Origin: Bacillota bacterium
GTDB lineage: Bacteria > Bacillota > Clostridia > Oscillospirales > Ruminococcaceae
DNA: 62,235 bases
Assembly: GCA_023415575.1 (NCBI GenBank)
Contig: JAEZKF010000056.1
Span: 1-62,235, forward strand
Reading direction: 5' to 3'
Under the pieces are notes generated by a model. The model did not search any database, was not told where the DNA came from, and saw only the letters and a program-made list of their open reading frames with translations. The position numbers and the translations under genes are program-made. Positions 36,736-45,566 of the stretch are shown in pieces; position 1 is the first letter of the stretch; the number at the start of each line of letters is the position of its first letter.

Positions 36736-37827
36736 TTATCCATTTAGTTTAAGCACGGATTGCCGTTCTACAACGACAGGTTCAAACAGCTTACCTGCCT
36801 TGAGGCTCCTATCATTAAGCATTGCCAAAATGCCCTGGGCGGCAACCTCGCCCAGCTGCTCCTTGGGGTGGGCTATGGAGGTAATGCCAATGCCATACGA
36901 AGTAGCGAGATTGGAATTATCAAAGCTGATGATGGAGATATCCTCGGGTACTTTGACACCAGCACGCCGCAGGATTTCTATAACCTTGACGGCAATCTCG
37001 TCGTTATAGCACACAACGGCAGTGCAGTTTTTAATGCGGGAAAGGATGTAAGCATCGCTGTCGCCATCAAACAGACGCGGGATATCCTCAGTCACATACC
37101 ACAGCACGACATCATCGCTTAATGTCATGCCGTTCTCCCTAAGGGCGCGCGCAAACCCTTCATAGCGCAGGTGGCCCTGTATGTCATCCGACTTAAAGAT
37201 GCCGCCAATCTTCTTATGCCCATGCAAAAGCAGGTGCCTTGCAGCCTCTCTGCCGCCGCCCATATCATCCGGTGCGACACATGGGAAGTCCATATCGGGG
37301 TAGCATCCATTAATCATCAGACAGGGGATATGCCTTGCGGCAAGCTTTGCGTAAAGGTCGCGGTTTAGGTTGGGCAGGGCACTTTTGGTCGGTTCCACAA
37401 TCAGGCCGTCCACCTTGTCCTGCAGCATGTTTGTGAGCGCCACGGTTTCGTTTTCCACCTTGTTATGGGTGATGGAAAGACGCATCGTGTAGCCGTTTTG
37501 CGATAAGATGTGCTCAATGCCCCTTATGATGCTCGGGAAGATGTAATCATCAAGGTAGGTGGTAACCACACCGATTGTCTTTGTAGGCTCGTGAGGAGGC
37601 TCGGGTGTCGGGCGGATATAGGTTCCGCTGCCCCGCCTGCGTTCAACAAGCTTTTCGTTCTCCAGAATACCGATGGCCTGACGTACGGTCTGCCGGCTGA
37701 TGCCAAACATACGGGAAAGCTCGTTTTCAGAGTACAGCTTTTCGCCCGGCAGAAAATCGCCGCTATCGATGCGTTGTCTTACCCAATCCACCAGCATGTT
37801 GTATTTGGACAACCCTTGCGGAGCCAT
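36736..37827 (-). CDS. araR: AraR-type arabinose repressor (GntR DNA-binding, LacI effector domain)
   Basis: 363 residues, the length of Bacillus AraR. GntR winged helix at about 6-72 (FLPGEKLYSENELSRMFGISRQTVRQAI) is fused to a LacI/GalR periplasmic-binding-like effector domain (from about 80, IGVVTTYLDDYIFPSIIRG), the diagnostic chimera of AraR. Binds L-arabinose and releases its operators. ATG 37827 with AAGGA 8 nt upstream; 64 upstream in-frame residues cover the promoter and are rejected. Located directly upstream of araBAD in the same orientation but with its own terminator. Confidence 0.93.
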   Translation of the reverse strand: MAPQGLSKYNMLVDWVRQRIDSGDFLPGEKLYSENELSRMFGISRQTVRQAIGILENEKLVERRRGSGTYIRPTPEPPHEPTKTIGVVTTYLDDYIFPSIIRGIEHILSQNGYTMRLSITHNKVENETVALTNMLQDKVDGLIVEPTKSALPNLNRDLYAKLAARHIPCLMINGCYPDMDFPCVAPDDMGGGREAARHLLLHGHKKIGGIFKSDDIQGHLRYEGFARALRENGMTLSDDVVLWYVTEDIPRLFDGDSDAYILSRIKNCTAVVCYNDEIAVKVIEILRRAGVKVPEDISIISFDNSNLATSYGIGITSIAHPKEQLGEVAAQGILAMLNDRSLKAGKLFEPVVVERQSVLKLNG

Positions 37828-37858
37828 TGTATCAATCCTTATAAGAATATTTGCATTT

Positions 37859-37887
37859 ATCATACAACATAAAATGGGTGTTGTAAA
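37859..37887 (-). promoter_or_regulatory. araR promoter
   Basis: Minus strand TTTACA (37882-37887), 17 bp, TATGAT (37859-37864). The 16 bp at 37849-37864, covering the -10, are identical to 55888-55903 at the AraC-type regulator promoter. Confidence 0.65.
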
Positions 37888-37937
37888 GACAACCCGAAAG
37901 AGGCTTTGTACCACCACATTAACTAGAAGCAAAGCAA

Positions 37938-37964
37938 AAGAGCCTAAGATTGACTTGGGCTCTT
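37938..37964 (-). terminator. Terminator of the zinc-ribbon/LRR gene pair
   Basis: Minus-strand stem AAGAGCCCAAG / CTTAGGCTCTT (one imperfect pair) followed by TTGCTTTG. Confidence 0.75.
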
Positions 37965-38000
37965 CGGGGATGAATTTATCAATTTTGGTATAATGATATA

Positions 38001-38825
38001 CTAGAGTTTCGAACCGCATTTCCAGCAGTATATATCGTTAGCACTAATCATGTTTCCACAATAACTACAAAACCTTTTTTGCGTAGTATTACCATTGAAT
38101 GTACTTGATACCGAGACCTGGACATTCTGATTAGTAGGAGAGGTAGTATTATGATGAGTTAAATACTTCGCTATGAATATAATGAATAATATTCCGCTTA
38201 ATAGCAATAGTGCAATTCCGATTTGATAAATCCAATCAATTACTTGAATAAAGTAATAAACATCTTCTGAAATATCTTTAAAACCAAATAAGCTATATAC
38301 TCCTTGAGCTATCTGGTATTCTGTTTTACGCTGATAATATGATGAAATACTAATTGAAATTCCACCAATAAATCCGCAAATAATACTCCAAATAAGGTAA
38401 GGTGTACTGGGATTTGATTTATTATAGTCAGTATTTCTCGACTCGATTATTTCTTCAATTTCTGAAGCTACATTATCCATACCATATTTGCTGAATTTAT
38501 CTTTTGCCATAAGGAGGTTTTCAGTAGAACTTTGCTCTTTATTGTTGTAGATTTCCCAAGGAAGAGTAGCGATTTCATCAATGTCAATAGCACAACCACA
38601 ATAATCACATGCTTCTGATGAAGAAGATACTGGACCATTACACTTAACACAAGAGATTACATTAGGTACTAAAGAACGCTTTTTTTCCAAAGTAATTTGG
38701 TTGCGTCTTATTAGTTCTTCTTGTAAAAGCTTTAATTCATCAGAAGTATACAAGTCCTTTTGATCATCCAGAATAAGCTGAATGTCTTCTGAAGACATTG
38801 CATTTAGATCCTCAAATAGCGACAT
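38001..38825 (-). CDS. Membrane protein with two zinc ribbons
   Basis: 274 residues of unknown function. Two CxxC pairs near 59-76 (CVKC...CDYC) form a first zinc ribbon; two transmembrane helices lie at about 142-162 and 196-222; a C-terminal double CxxC (CSYC...CWKC, about 253-271) forms a second ribbon. Codon use is markedly AT-rich compared with the flanking ara and glycogen genes. The start overlaps the end of the LRR gene by 14 nt, so the two are expressed together. No assignable enzymatic motif. Confidence 0.75.
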   Translation of the reverse strand: MSLFEDLNAMSSEDIQLILDDQKDLYTSDELKLLQEELIRRNQITLEKKRSLVPNVISCVKCNGPVSSSSEACDYCGCAIDIDEIATLPWEIYNNKEQSSTENLLMAKDKFSKYGMDNVASEIEEIIESRNTDYNKSNPSTPYLIWSIICGFIGGISISISSYYQRKTEYQIAQGVYSLFGFKDISEDVYYFIQVIDWIYQIGIALLLLSGILFIIFIAKYLTHHNTTSPTNQNVQVSVSSTFNGNTTQKRFCSYCGNMISANDIYCWKCGSKL

Positions 38826-40206
38826 GTATCTCAGTGGTTAGTTGGTCTAGATTCCTCAGTGCACTAATGTCACTAACTTTTGTGCTGTAAAGATATAACT
38901 TTTTCAAGTTGGTCAATGTAGATAATGCTTCAATATTCTCCAAGTTGTAAGTGTCTGTTATCGAAAGTACTTGTAAGTTTGCTAAGTTAGATAGTGGATT
39001 AATATTGACTATGTTTGTATAATCGAAGGTAAGGTTCTTGAGTTTAATCAGGTTAGATATTCCGTTAATGTCATGTAATGATCCTGCTCCAGAGATTAAT
39101 AATTCTTCCAAATTACCCAAGTTTGAAAGAGCATCAAGGTTTGTAATTTGTGTATCATAAACAGCTAATCTTTTCAAGTTTGATAAAGAAGTTATCGGAT
39201 CTAAATGAGGTAATGAATACCCCATGAGTGATAGCTTTTCTAACTCGTGCAATTTCGATAGAAAATTGAAATCGCTGTTAACGTACATTAGACGAAGAAT
39301 TTTGAGATTTGATAATTTCCCAATTGAACTAATGTCACCGTTCACAGAAATTAATTCAAGTTGCTTAAGATTTGATAGTTTTCCGACTACATCTATGTTA
39401 TTAAAGGCTTCTCCTGAAAGGCTAAGTTCTTCAAGTTGCTTAAGTTTTGACAATATACGAATATCCAATAGTTCGGCCTCGGTATCCATCTCAAAACTAT
39501 CAGGATCAAATTCAAGTTTTTGCTTATTAATTTTTAGTCGCTTAAGTCTTGATAGATGTTGTAACGCAATAATATCGTTGAGGCCCCATCCATCAAGTTC
39601 AAGGCACTCAAGTCGCCTTAAAGCGCCAAGTGCATTTACATCAGTAATTCCAGCATCTTCAAGAACTAATTTTGTTAATGAGCTTAATGTTGAAAGTGCC
39701 TCTGAATTATCAATATTGTTATTCAAAAGTTCAAGGCTGTTCAGTTTCGGTGCATATTTGTCGAGATGACTAATATCCAAATTGTTGTTATTGGTAATCT
39801 TTAAACTGACTAAGGCCTTAAAATGGCGGCAGTCTTCCAAAGAGATTATATTGTTGCAAGTATTGAAAACACCGCCCGTACCTAAAGAATATGCTTCTTC
39901 CCATGAAGAAGATTTGTCTGGTGCAGAATCGTTAAATATTGCAAAGCTATCGCCCCATACTTCAAAATGTGTTACATAATCCAATTCACTTCTCATGATC
40001 GTTCCAGAAGGTTTATCTAATGCAATACGAACGGCAGCTTCAAACCCAGGGTCAGACCACTCTATCGCATAATCAGGTCCATAACTGATTTTCTCAAATG
40101 CCCCCACGTCTGATTCCGTTGATGTAGATTCCATTGGTGTACACGCCGAAATGATTATTGCTAACAATACCATAGTAAGGAGTCTAAATTTGCTTTTCAC
40201 TCTCAT
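38812..40206 (-). CDS. Leucine-rich-repeat lipoprotein
   Basis: 464 residues. Lipobox IISAC at Cys22 places it on the outer face of the membrane. Residues of about 125-460 are roughly fourteen internalin-type leucine-rich repeats of about 22 residues (LxxLxxLxLxxNxIxDIxxLxxL). The N-terminal part (30-120) matches no domain I know. Such LRR proteins mediate protein binding. AT-rich like its overlapping partner, and probably acquired together with it. GAGGAG precedes the ATG. Confidence 0.85.
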   Translation of the reverse strand: MRVKSKFRLLTMVLLAIIISACTPMESTSTESDVGAFEKISYGPDYAIEWSDPGFEAAVRIALDKPSGTIMRSELDYVTHFEVWGDSFAIFNDSAPDKSSSWEEAYSLGTGGVFNTCNNIISLEDCRHFKALVSLKITNNNNLDISHLDKYAPKLNSLELLNNNIDNSEALSTLSSLTKLVLEDAGITDVNALGALRRLECLELDGWGLNDIIALQHLSRLKRLKINKQKLEFDPDSFEMDTEAELLDIRILSKLKQLEELSLSGEAFNNIDVVGKLSNLKQLELISVNGDISSIGKLSNLKILRLMYVNSDFNFLSKLHELEKLSLMGYSLPHLDPITSLSNLKRLAVYDTQITNLDALSNLGNLEELLISGAGSLHDINGISNLIKLKNLTFDYTNIVNINPLSNLANLQVLSITDTYNLENIEALSTLTNLKKLYLYSTKVSDISALRNLDQLTTEIHVAI

Positions 40207-40397
40207 CTCTTGTTCTCCTCTTATTTAATTACATGAGCCATTGATTTCATTATATTCCAATAATTTCATAGTGTCAAAAATCAACATGTCGCTTTCACCC
40301 CTTGTGTGCAAAATATACTTTATTTTCTTATTGCACCTTGCATTCCACAACAACTATTGCAGGGCCTATCACTATGCCATGATTTCAAAAATAAAAA

Positions 40398-40424
40398 AAT
40401 ACCACGGGAAAACCCGTGGTATTT
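40398..40424 (-). terminator. Terminator of tRNA-Gln
   Basis: Minus strand AATACCACGGG TTTT CCCGTGGTATT followed by a long T-run, directly after the CCA end of the tRNA. Confidence 0.95.
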
Positions 40425-40425
40425 T

Positions 40426-40499
40426 TGGTTGCGGAACTAGGATTCGAACCCAGACAAACAGAGTCAGAGTCTGCCGTGCTACCGTTACACAATTCCGCA
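40426..40499 (-). tRNA. tRNA-Gln (anticodon CTG)
   Basis: 74 nt with encoded CCA. Acceptor stem TGCGGAA/TTCCGCA, D-arm GTGT-loop-GCAC, anticodon stem GCAGA/TCTGT around loop CTCTGAC (anticodon CTG, positions 34-36), T-arm CTGGG-TTCGAAT-CCTAG. A single tRNA unit with its own terminator. Confidence 0.95.
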
Positions 40500-40665
40500 G
40501 TTTCATGCGACGCTTTATATTATACTTTTTCTAAACCTACATGTCAACACTTTTTTTGCATTTTCCCCACGGTAAGATTTGAATTTTTAAGTCGACGTTT
40601 TCTGCGCCACCATGCGGAAAAACAGGATATATACGGCATTTTATACCGAGTAAGAATCAACCGAT

Positions 40666-40701
40666 TTACTCCCCCTGCACTCGCTTGCACAGGGGGAGTA
40701 A
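40666..40701. terminator. Hairpin at the end of the maltodextrin operon
   Basis: Perfect 12-bp stem TTACTCCCCCTG/CAGGGGGAGTAA beginning 9 nt after the glgP stop. No T-run on the minus side, so termination efficiency is uncertain; it could instead protect the mRNA 3' end. Confidence 0.6.
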
Positions 40702-40709
40702 GGTAGGTT

Positions 40710-43082
40710 TTATTTTACCGTAACAGGCTTAATGCCCCAGATGTTCTTTGCATAATCGGCGATGGTGCGATCGGAACTAAACGGGCCTGCGTTGCACATA
40801 TTCAGCCAGCACATCTTTGCAAAGGCCGCTGTGTCCTGATACCTCTTGTTAGCGCTCAGGCGCGCATCGACATAGCTTTCAAAGTCCTCGAGCAGGAAGT
40901 AGTGGTCGGGCTGGTGCCAGCTTGCACCCTTGAGCAGGGCATCATAGAGCTCTGCAAAGATGCCCGTGCCGCCGTCGTCAAACGTCCCGTCAATCAGGGT
41001 GTCAAGTACACGATGGATGCGGGGGTTCTCGTTGTACAGCCTCATGGGGTCGTAGTCGTTCTTAATCTCGGCCAGTTCTTCAACACGCCTGCCGAAGATG
41101 AAGTTGTTCTCCTCGCCGGCCTCGCGCACAATCTCGACATTTGCACCGTCATAGGTGCCGATGGTCACGGTGCCGTTGAGCATAAACTTCATGTTGCCGG
41201 TACCCGAAGCCTCGGTGCCCGCAGTCGAAATCTGCTCCGAAAGGTCGGCAGCCGATACGAGCTTTTCGGCATAAGAGACATTATAGTTGTGCACAAACAC
41301 AACCTTGAGTCGTCCGTTTAAGCGCTCGTCGTTGTTGATGACACGCGCAATCTCGTTGATAAACTTAATTATCCCCTTAGCGCGTCTGTAGCCCGGGGCT
41401 GCCTTTGCACCGAAGATAAACGCCGTCGGGTAAAAGTCGGTGATGCGTCCATCCAGGATGCCGAAATAGATGTCTAGGATAGCAAATGCGTTGAGAAGCT
41501 GTCTTTTATACTCATGCAGGCGTTTTACCTGAATATCAAAGATGGCATCGGAGTCAAGCCGTACCCCTTCGTGCTTCATGATATAGTCTGCAAGCCTGCG
41601 CTTGTTGTCGTGCTTGATGTGTATAAAGCGGTCAAGCACCTCTTTGTCATCCGCATACTGCTCAAGGGCCTTGAGCTTAGAAAGGTCTGTGATCCACTCA
41701 TCGCTGCCCAGAAGCTCGGTAATGAGTTTTGAAAGCTCGGGGTTGCAAAGTGCAAGCCACCGCCGCTGGGTGATGCCGTTGGTCTTGTTCTGGAACCGCT
41801 CCGGGAAGATGCTGTACCAGTCCGCCATCTCGCGCTGGGTCAAAAGGTCGGTATGGATCTCCGCAACGCCGTTGGTATGTGCCGAGGCGTACACCGCAAG
41901 GCGGGCCATATGGACAGTGTTGCCGTCTACAATCGCCATCTTGCGGATTTCATCCTTGGTCATGCCGCGCTTTGCAAAGTCTTTCTTCAAGCGGTGGTCG
42001 ATTAGGCGGATAATCTGATAGACGCGGGGCAGTACCGACCGCACCAGGGCTGCACTCCATTTTTCGAGCGCCTCCGCCATAATGGTGTGGTTGGTGTAAT
42101 GGAAGGTCTTCTGCGCTACTGCAAATGCCTCGTCAAATGAGAGCTCCTCGTCGTCGATAAGCCTGCGAATGAGCTCGGGGATGGCGAGCACAGGGTGGGT
42201 ATCGTTGAGCTGGATGGCGTAGAAGTCAGCAAACTGCATCCAGTCATCGCCGTGCTGGCGCTTATATGACCGCATCATGTCGGCAATCGATGCACTGCTG
42301 AAGAAGTATTCCTGCTTTAGGCGCAGGCGTTTGCCCGCAGGGGCGTCATCGTTGGGGTAGAGCACGCGTGAAATGTCCTCGGCGCGGTTCTTATCCCTGA
42401 CTGCCTCGTCGTAGTGCTGGGCGTTAAAGCGCTCAAAGTTAAAGTCCTTGAGGGGCTCTGCCTGCCACAGGCGCAGGGTGCCGACGTTGTTGGTGCCATA
42501 GCCGATGATTGGCATATCGTAGGGCACGGCGCGCAGGGTCTGGTCGGCAAAAGCAACAGTTACGGTGTCCTCCTCGCGGCGGATGGACCACGGGTCGCCG
42601 TGGCGGGTCCAGTCGTCTGCCTCCTCGCGCTGCATCCCGTTAACAAACCGCTGCTTAAACAGGCCGTAGCGGTAACGGATGCCGTAGCCGGTCAGCGGCA
42701 GGTTGTGGGTGGCGGCACTGTCTAAAAAACAAGCGGCAAGTCTGCCTAAGCCGCCGTTGCCGAGTGCTGCATCCTCAATCTCCTCGAACTCAGCAAGGCT
42801 GGAGCCGTGCTGCTGCAAAAGACGGTCCGCTTCCTCGGTAAGGCCAAGGCACAATAGGTTGTTATACACTGCGCGCCCGACCAAAAACTCCGCCGAAAGA
42901 TAACACGCACGCTTGCCGTTTTCCTGGGCAAGCCTGCTTTTTTGCCAGTTGTCTGCTATATAGGTCATTACAGCGCTCGAGATGGCATGGTGCAGGCGGT
43001 AAACCGAAGCCTGCGCCTCGCTGCCGGAGCGCTTTAAGTAGGTGTCAAAGTATTGGGCAAAGCTTGTGCTTTGCGTGCTCAT
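40710..43082 (-). CDS. glgP: Glycogen/maltodextrin phosphorylase
   Basis: 790-residue GT35 phosphorylase releasing glucose-1-P from alpha-1,4-glucan. The C-terminal EASGTGNMKFMLNGTVTIGTYDGANVE region and the KVVFVHNYNVSYAEKL and GAKAAPGYRRAK motifs hold the pyridoxal-phosphate site. The ATG at 43082 overlaps the malQ stop (ATGA), which fixes the start; the further upstream frame lies inside malQ. As the final gene of the maltodextrin operon its natural substrate is probably MalQ-elongated maltodextrin. Confidence 0.95.
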   Translation of the reverse strand: MSTQSTSFAQYFDTYLKRSGSEAQASVYRLHHAISSAVMTYIADNWQKSRLAQENGKRACYLSAEFLVGRAVYNNLLCLGLTEEADRLLQQHGSSLAEFEEIEDAALGNGGLGRLAACFLDSAATHNLPLTGYGIRYRYGLFKQRFVNGMQREEADDWTRHGDPWSIRREEDTVTVAFADQTLRAVPYDMPIIGYGTNNVGTLRLWQAEPLKDFNFERFNAQHYDEAVRDKNRAEDISRVLYPNDDAPAGKRLRLKQEYFFSSASIADMMRSYKRQHGDDWMQFADFYAIQLNDTHPVLAIPELIRRLIDDEELSFDEAFAVAQKTFHYTNHTIMAEALEKWSAALVRSVLPRVYQIIRLIDHRLKKDFAKRGMTKDEIRKMAIVDGNTVHMARLAVYASAHTNGVAEIHTDLLTQREMADWYSIFPERFQNKTNGITQRRWLALCNPELSKLITELLGSDEWITDLSKLKALEQYADDKEVLDRFIHIKHDNKRRLADYIMKHEGVRLDSDAIFDIQVKRLHEYKRQLLNAFAILDIYFGILDGRITDFYPTAFIFGAKAAPGYRRAKGIIKFINEIARVINNDERLNGRLKVVFVHNYNVSYAEKLVSAADLSEQISTAGTEASGTGNMKFMLNGTVTIGTYDGANVEIVREAGEENNFIFGRRVEELAEIKNDYDPMRLYNENPRIHRVLDTLIDGTFDDGGTGIFAELYDALLKGASWHQPDHYFLLEDFESYVDARLSANKRYQDTAAFAKMCWLNMCNAGPFSSDRTIADYAKNIWGIKPVTVK

Positions 43083-44563
43083 CGCGGGCACCACCTTCCG
43101 TACAACTTGGTTATAGAAAGAATCTCGCCCGCGAGCTCGCTCGTCAGGCTGTTGGGCAGGGTACGCCACTGCCAGTTTCCCCCTACGGTGGATGGCTTAT
43201 TCATGCGGGCAGAACTGTCAAGCTCTAAAAAATCCTGCATGGGTGCGATGGCGGTATCCCCGACACTTGCCCAGGCGGCTCGAATCATGCTCATGCCGCG
43301 GGGGTCGTTTCTGCGTATGTTAAGATAGCGCTTGCAAAAGCGCACATCTGCACGGGGGGCGGTTTTAAACCAGCCGCATACCGTGTCGTTGTCGTGTGTG
43401 CCGGTGTATACTACGCAGTTTTTCTCGTAGTTGTGCGGCAGATAGTCGCTCTGTTCACGCGAATCAAACGCAAACTGCAAAACCTTCATGCCCGGATAGC
43501 CGGTTTTCTTCTGCAATGCGCGCACTGAGTCGGTGAGAAAGCCGAGGTCTTCGGCGATGATGTTTTTCTTGCCTAAGGTCTTGCGCAGGCATTGGAAGAA
43601 CTCAAAGCCCGGGCCCTGCTGCCACACGCCGTTTTCAGCGGTGGTGTCACCGGCGGGGATGGCATAGTAGCTGTCAAACCCTCTAAAGTGGTCGATGCGC
43701 ACCACGTCATACATCGTGGTGGCAGCCTTGAGCCGCTGCATCCACCATGCGTAGTTATCCTTTTTCATCTCATCCCACCGGTAGATGGGGTTGCCCCAAA
43801 GCTGTCCTGTCTTGCTGAAGGCATCCGGCGGACAGCCTGCGACCACGGTGGGGTGCAGGTCTTCATCCAGCACAAACAGGGCCGGATTTGCCCATACATC
43901 TGCGCTGTCGTGGGCGACGTAGATGGGGATATCGCCGATAATGGATACCCCGTTGTCGTTTGCGTACTGCTTTAATTTTCCCCACTGGTCAAAGAAGAGG
44001 TATTGCACAAACCGCCAGAAGTCGATCTCGTCATGCAGCAGGTCGGTGTAGCGTTTGACCGCATCCTGCCTGCGCAGGCGAATGTCGTCCTCCCACGCTG
44101 ACCATGGCTTTCCGTCAAAGTGGAACTTAAGCGCCATATACAGCGCATAATCATCTAGCCAAGACGCGTTTTGGGCAGAGAAGTCCAAAACCTTCTGCCG
44201 GTGTGCTTCATCCTGATTCTCAAACGCTATATGCAAAACGCGAAAGCGATTTTCGTACAGCTTGCCGTAGTCTACCCGAGCGGGGTCAGAGCCCCAATCA
44301 AGTCCGGCGTAATCCTCTTTTTTCAAAAGACCTTGCTCGCATAGCAAATCAAGGTCTATAAAGTAGGGGTTACCCGCAAAGGTGGAGAATGATTGATAGG
44401 GGGAATCGCCGTAGCTGGTGGGGCCGATGGGTAGTATCTGCCAATAGCTTTGACCGGCCGCGGTGAGAAAATCTACAAATTGATATGCATCCTTTCCGAA
44501 CGTACCGATGCCATATGGCGAAGGCAGGCTGGAGATATGCATTAAAATGCCGCTGGAACGAAT
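43079..44563 (-). CDS. malQ: 4-alpha-glucanotransferase, possible ATT start
   Basis: 494 residues, GH77. RSSGILMHISSLPSPYGIG at the N-terminus, IGDIPIYVAHDSADVW, catalytic nucleophile in DVVRIDHFRGFDSYYAIP, acid/base in IIAEDLGF, and GTHDNDT are all intact. Disproportionates short maltodextrins for the phosphorylase encoded next. Start problem: a strong GGGAGGG site lies exactly 7 nt before ATT at 44563, the codon aligning with the usual Met. The only canonical in-frame start upstream is TTG 44620, which lacks a site. Annotation pipelines may choose 44620. Confidence 0.93.
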   Translation of the reverse strand: MRSSGILMHISSLPSPYGIGTFGKDAYQFVDFLTAAGQSYWQILPIGPTSYGDSPYQSFSTFAGNPYFIDLDLLCEQGLLKKEDYAGLDWGSDPARVDYGKLYENRFRVLHIAFENQDEAHRQKVLDFSAQNASWLDDYALYMALKFHFDGKPWSAWEDDIRLRRQDAVKRYTDLLHDEIDFWRFVQYLFFDQWGKLKQYANDNGVSIIGDIPIYVAHDSADVWANPALFVLDEDLHPTVVAGCPPDAFSKTGQLWGNPIYRWDEMKKDNYAWWMQRLKAATTMYDVVRIDHFRGFDSYYAIPAGDTTAENGVWQQGPGFEFFQCLRKTLGKKNIIAEDLGFLTDSVRALQKKTGYPGMKVLQFAFDSREQSDYLPHNYEKNCVVYTGTHDNDTVCGWFKTAPRADVRFCKRYLNIRRNDPRGMSMIRAAWASVGDTAIAPMQDFLELDSSARMNKPSTVGGNWQWRTLPNSLTSELAGEILSITKLYGRWCPR

Positions 44564-44626
44564 AGTAAAGCCCTCCCATGCTATTTGCTTGGTTGTGTCA
44601 TGCCGTTCGCCGAGCAGCAAAGGGGA

Positions 44627-45466
44627 TTAGCCCTTTACAGCGCCCGCGGTAACGCCCTTGATGATGTACTTCTGACAAGACAGATAAAAGATGATAATCG
44701 GGATGATGGTAAGCACAAGTACTGCCATCATAGCGCCCATATCCTTAGAGCCGTAGCCGCCGCGCAGGTACTGTACCGCGATCGGCAGGGTTCTGTATTT
44801 TGTGCCGATAACAAGCAGCGGCAGCAGGTAGTCGTTCCAAATCCACATCACGTTTAGAATGGCAACGGTGATAGCCGTGGGCTTGAGCATCGGGAACACC
44901 ACATAAAAGAAGGTTTGCGGCGGGGTGCAGCTGTCAATGAGTGCTGCCTCTTCCACCTCGATGGGGATGGACTTTACAAAGCCTGCGAACATAAACACTG
45001 CAAGACCGGAGCCGAATCCGAGGTAGATTAAGATAATGCCGACGGGATTGCTGAGCTTTAAGGTATCAGCAATCTTCGACATCGTAAACATTACCATCTG
45101 GAACGGCACAATCATGGAAAATACGAACAAATAATACAAAATACTACTGATTTTACTCTTAACCCTAATAATACACCATGCAGTCATGGCAGTAAATAGC
45201 ACGATGACACAAACCGAGCAAACGGTGATAAACAGCGAGTACATAAAAGCAGAGGGGAAGCCGGTTTTGGAGACGCCGTTGATATAGTTTGTAAGGCCCG
45301 AGAAGGTCTCGCTGTTTGGCAGGGTAAAGGGCTGGTCGGAGATATAAAACCGCCCTTTGAAGGAGTTCATGAAGATGATAAGGATCGGCCCTAAAAATGC
45401 GACGGATAAAATGGAAAGAAGGACGATTATCAAAAACGATGTAATCTTTTTTTCACGCCTTGTCAT
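44627..45466 (-). CDS. malG: Maltodextrin ABC permease MalG-like
   Basis: 279 residues, six membrane helices, EAA loop EAALIDSCTPPQTFFYVVFPML and the C-terminal GAVKG typical of MalG. ATG 45466 has AAGG 8 nt upstream; GTG 45475 is in frame and possible. Functions with MalF and an ATPase not encoded here (probably a shared MsmX-type protein). Confidence 0.9.
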   Translation of the reverse strand: MTRREKKITSFLIIVLLSILSVAFLGPILIIFMNSFKGRFYISDQPFTLPNSETFSGLTNYINGVSKTGFPSAFMYSLFITVCSVCVIVLFTAMTAWCIIRVKSKISSILYYLFVFSMIVPFQMVMFTMSKIADTLKLSNPVGIILIYLGFGSGLAVFMFAGFVKSIPIEVEEAALIDSCTPPQTFFYVVFPMLKPTAITVAILNVMWIWNDYLLPLLVIGTKYRTLPIAVQYLRGGYGSKDMGAMMAVLVLTIIPIIIFYLSCQKYIIKGVTAGAVKG

Positions 45467-45566
45467 ATCCGACACCTTGCCTTTCCGGCCGCGAGAGGAT
45501 TGCAGCCTGGTTTGAAAGTGATTGTACTGGCTGGGATGTTTCTATTACACAAAACAGCTGTAAGAA

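Noticed and set aside
40426..40499. tRNA-Gln as attachment site of an integrative element
   Set aside because: No integrase gene and no visible direct repeat of the tRNA 3' end nearby; only base composition hints at transfer.
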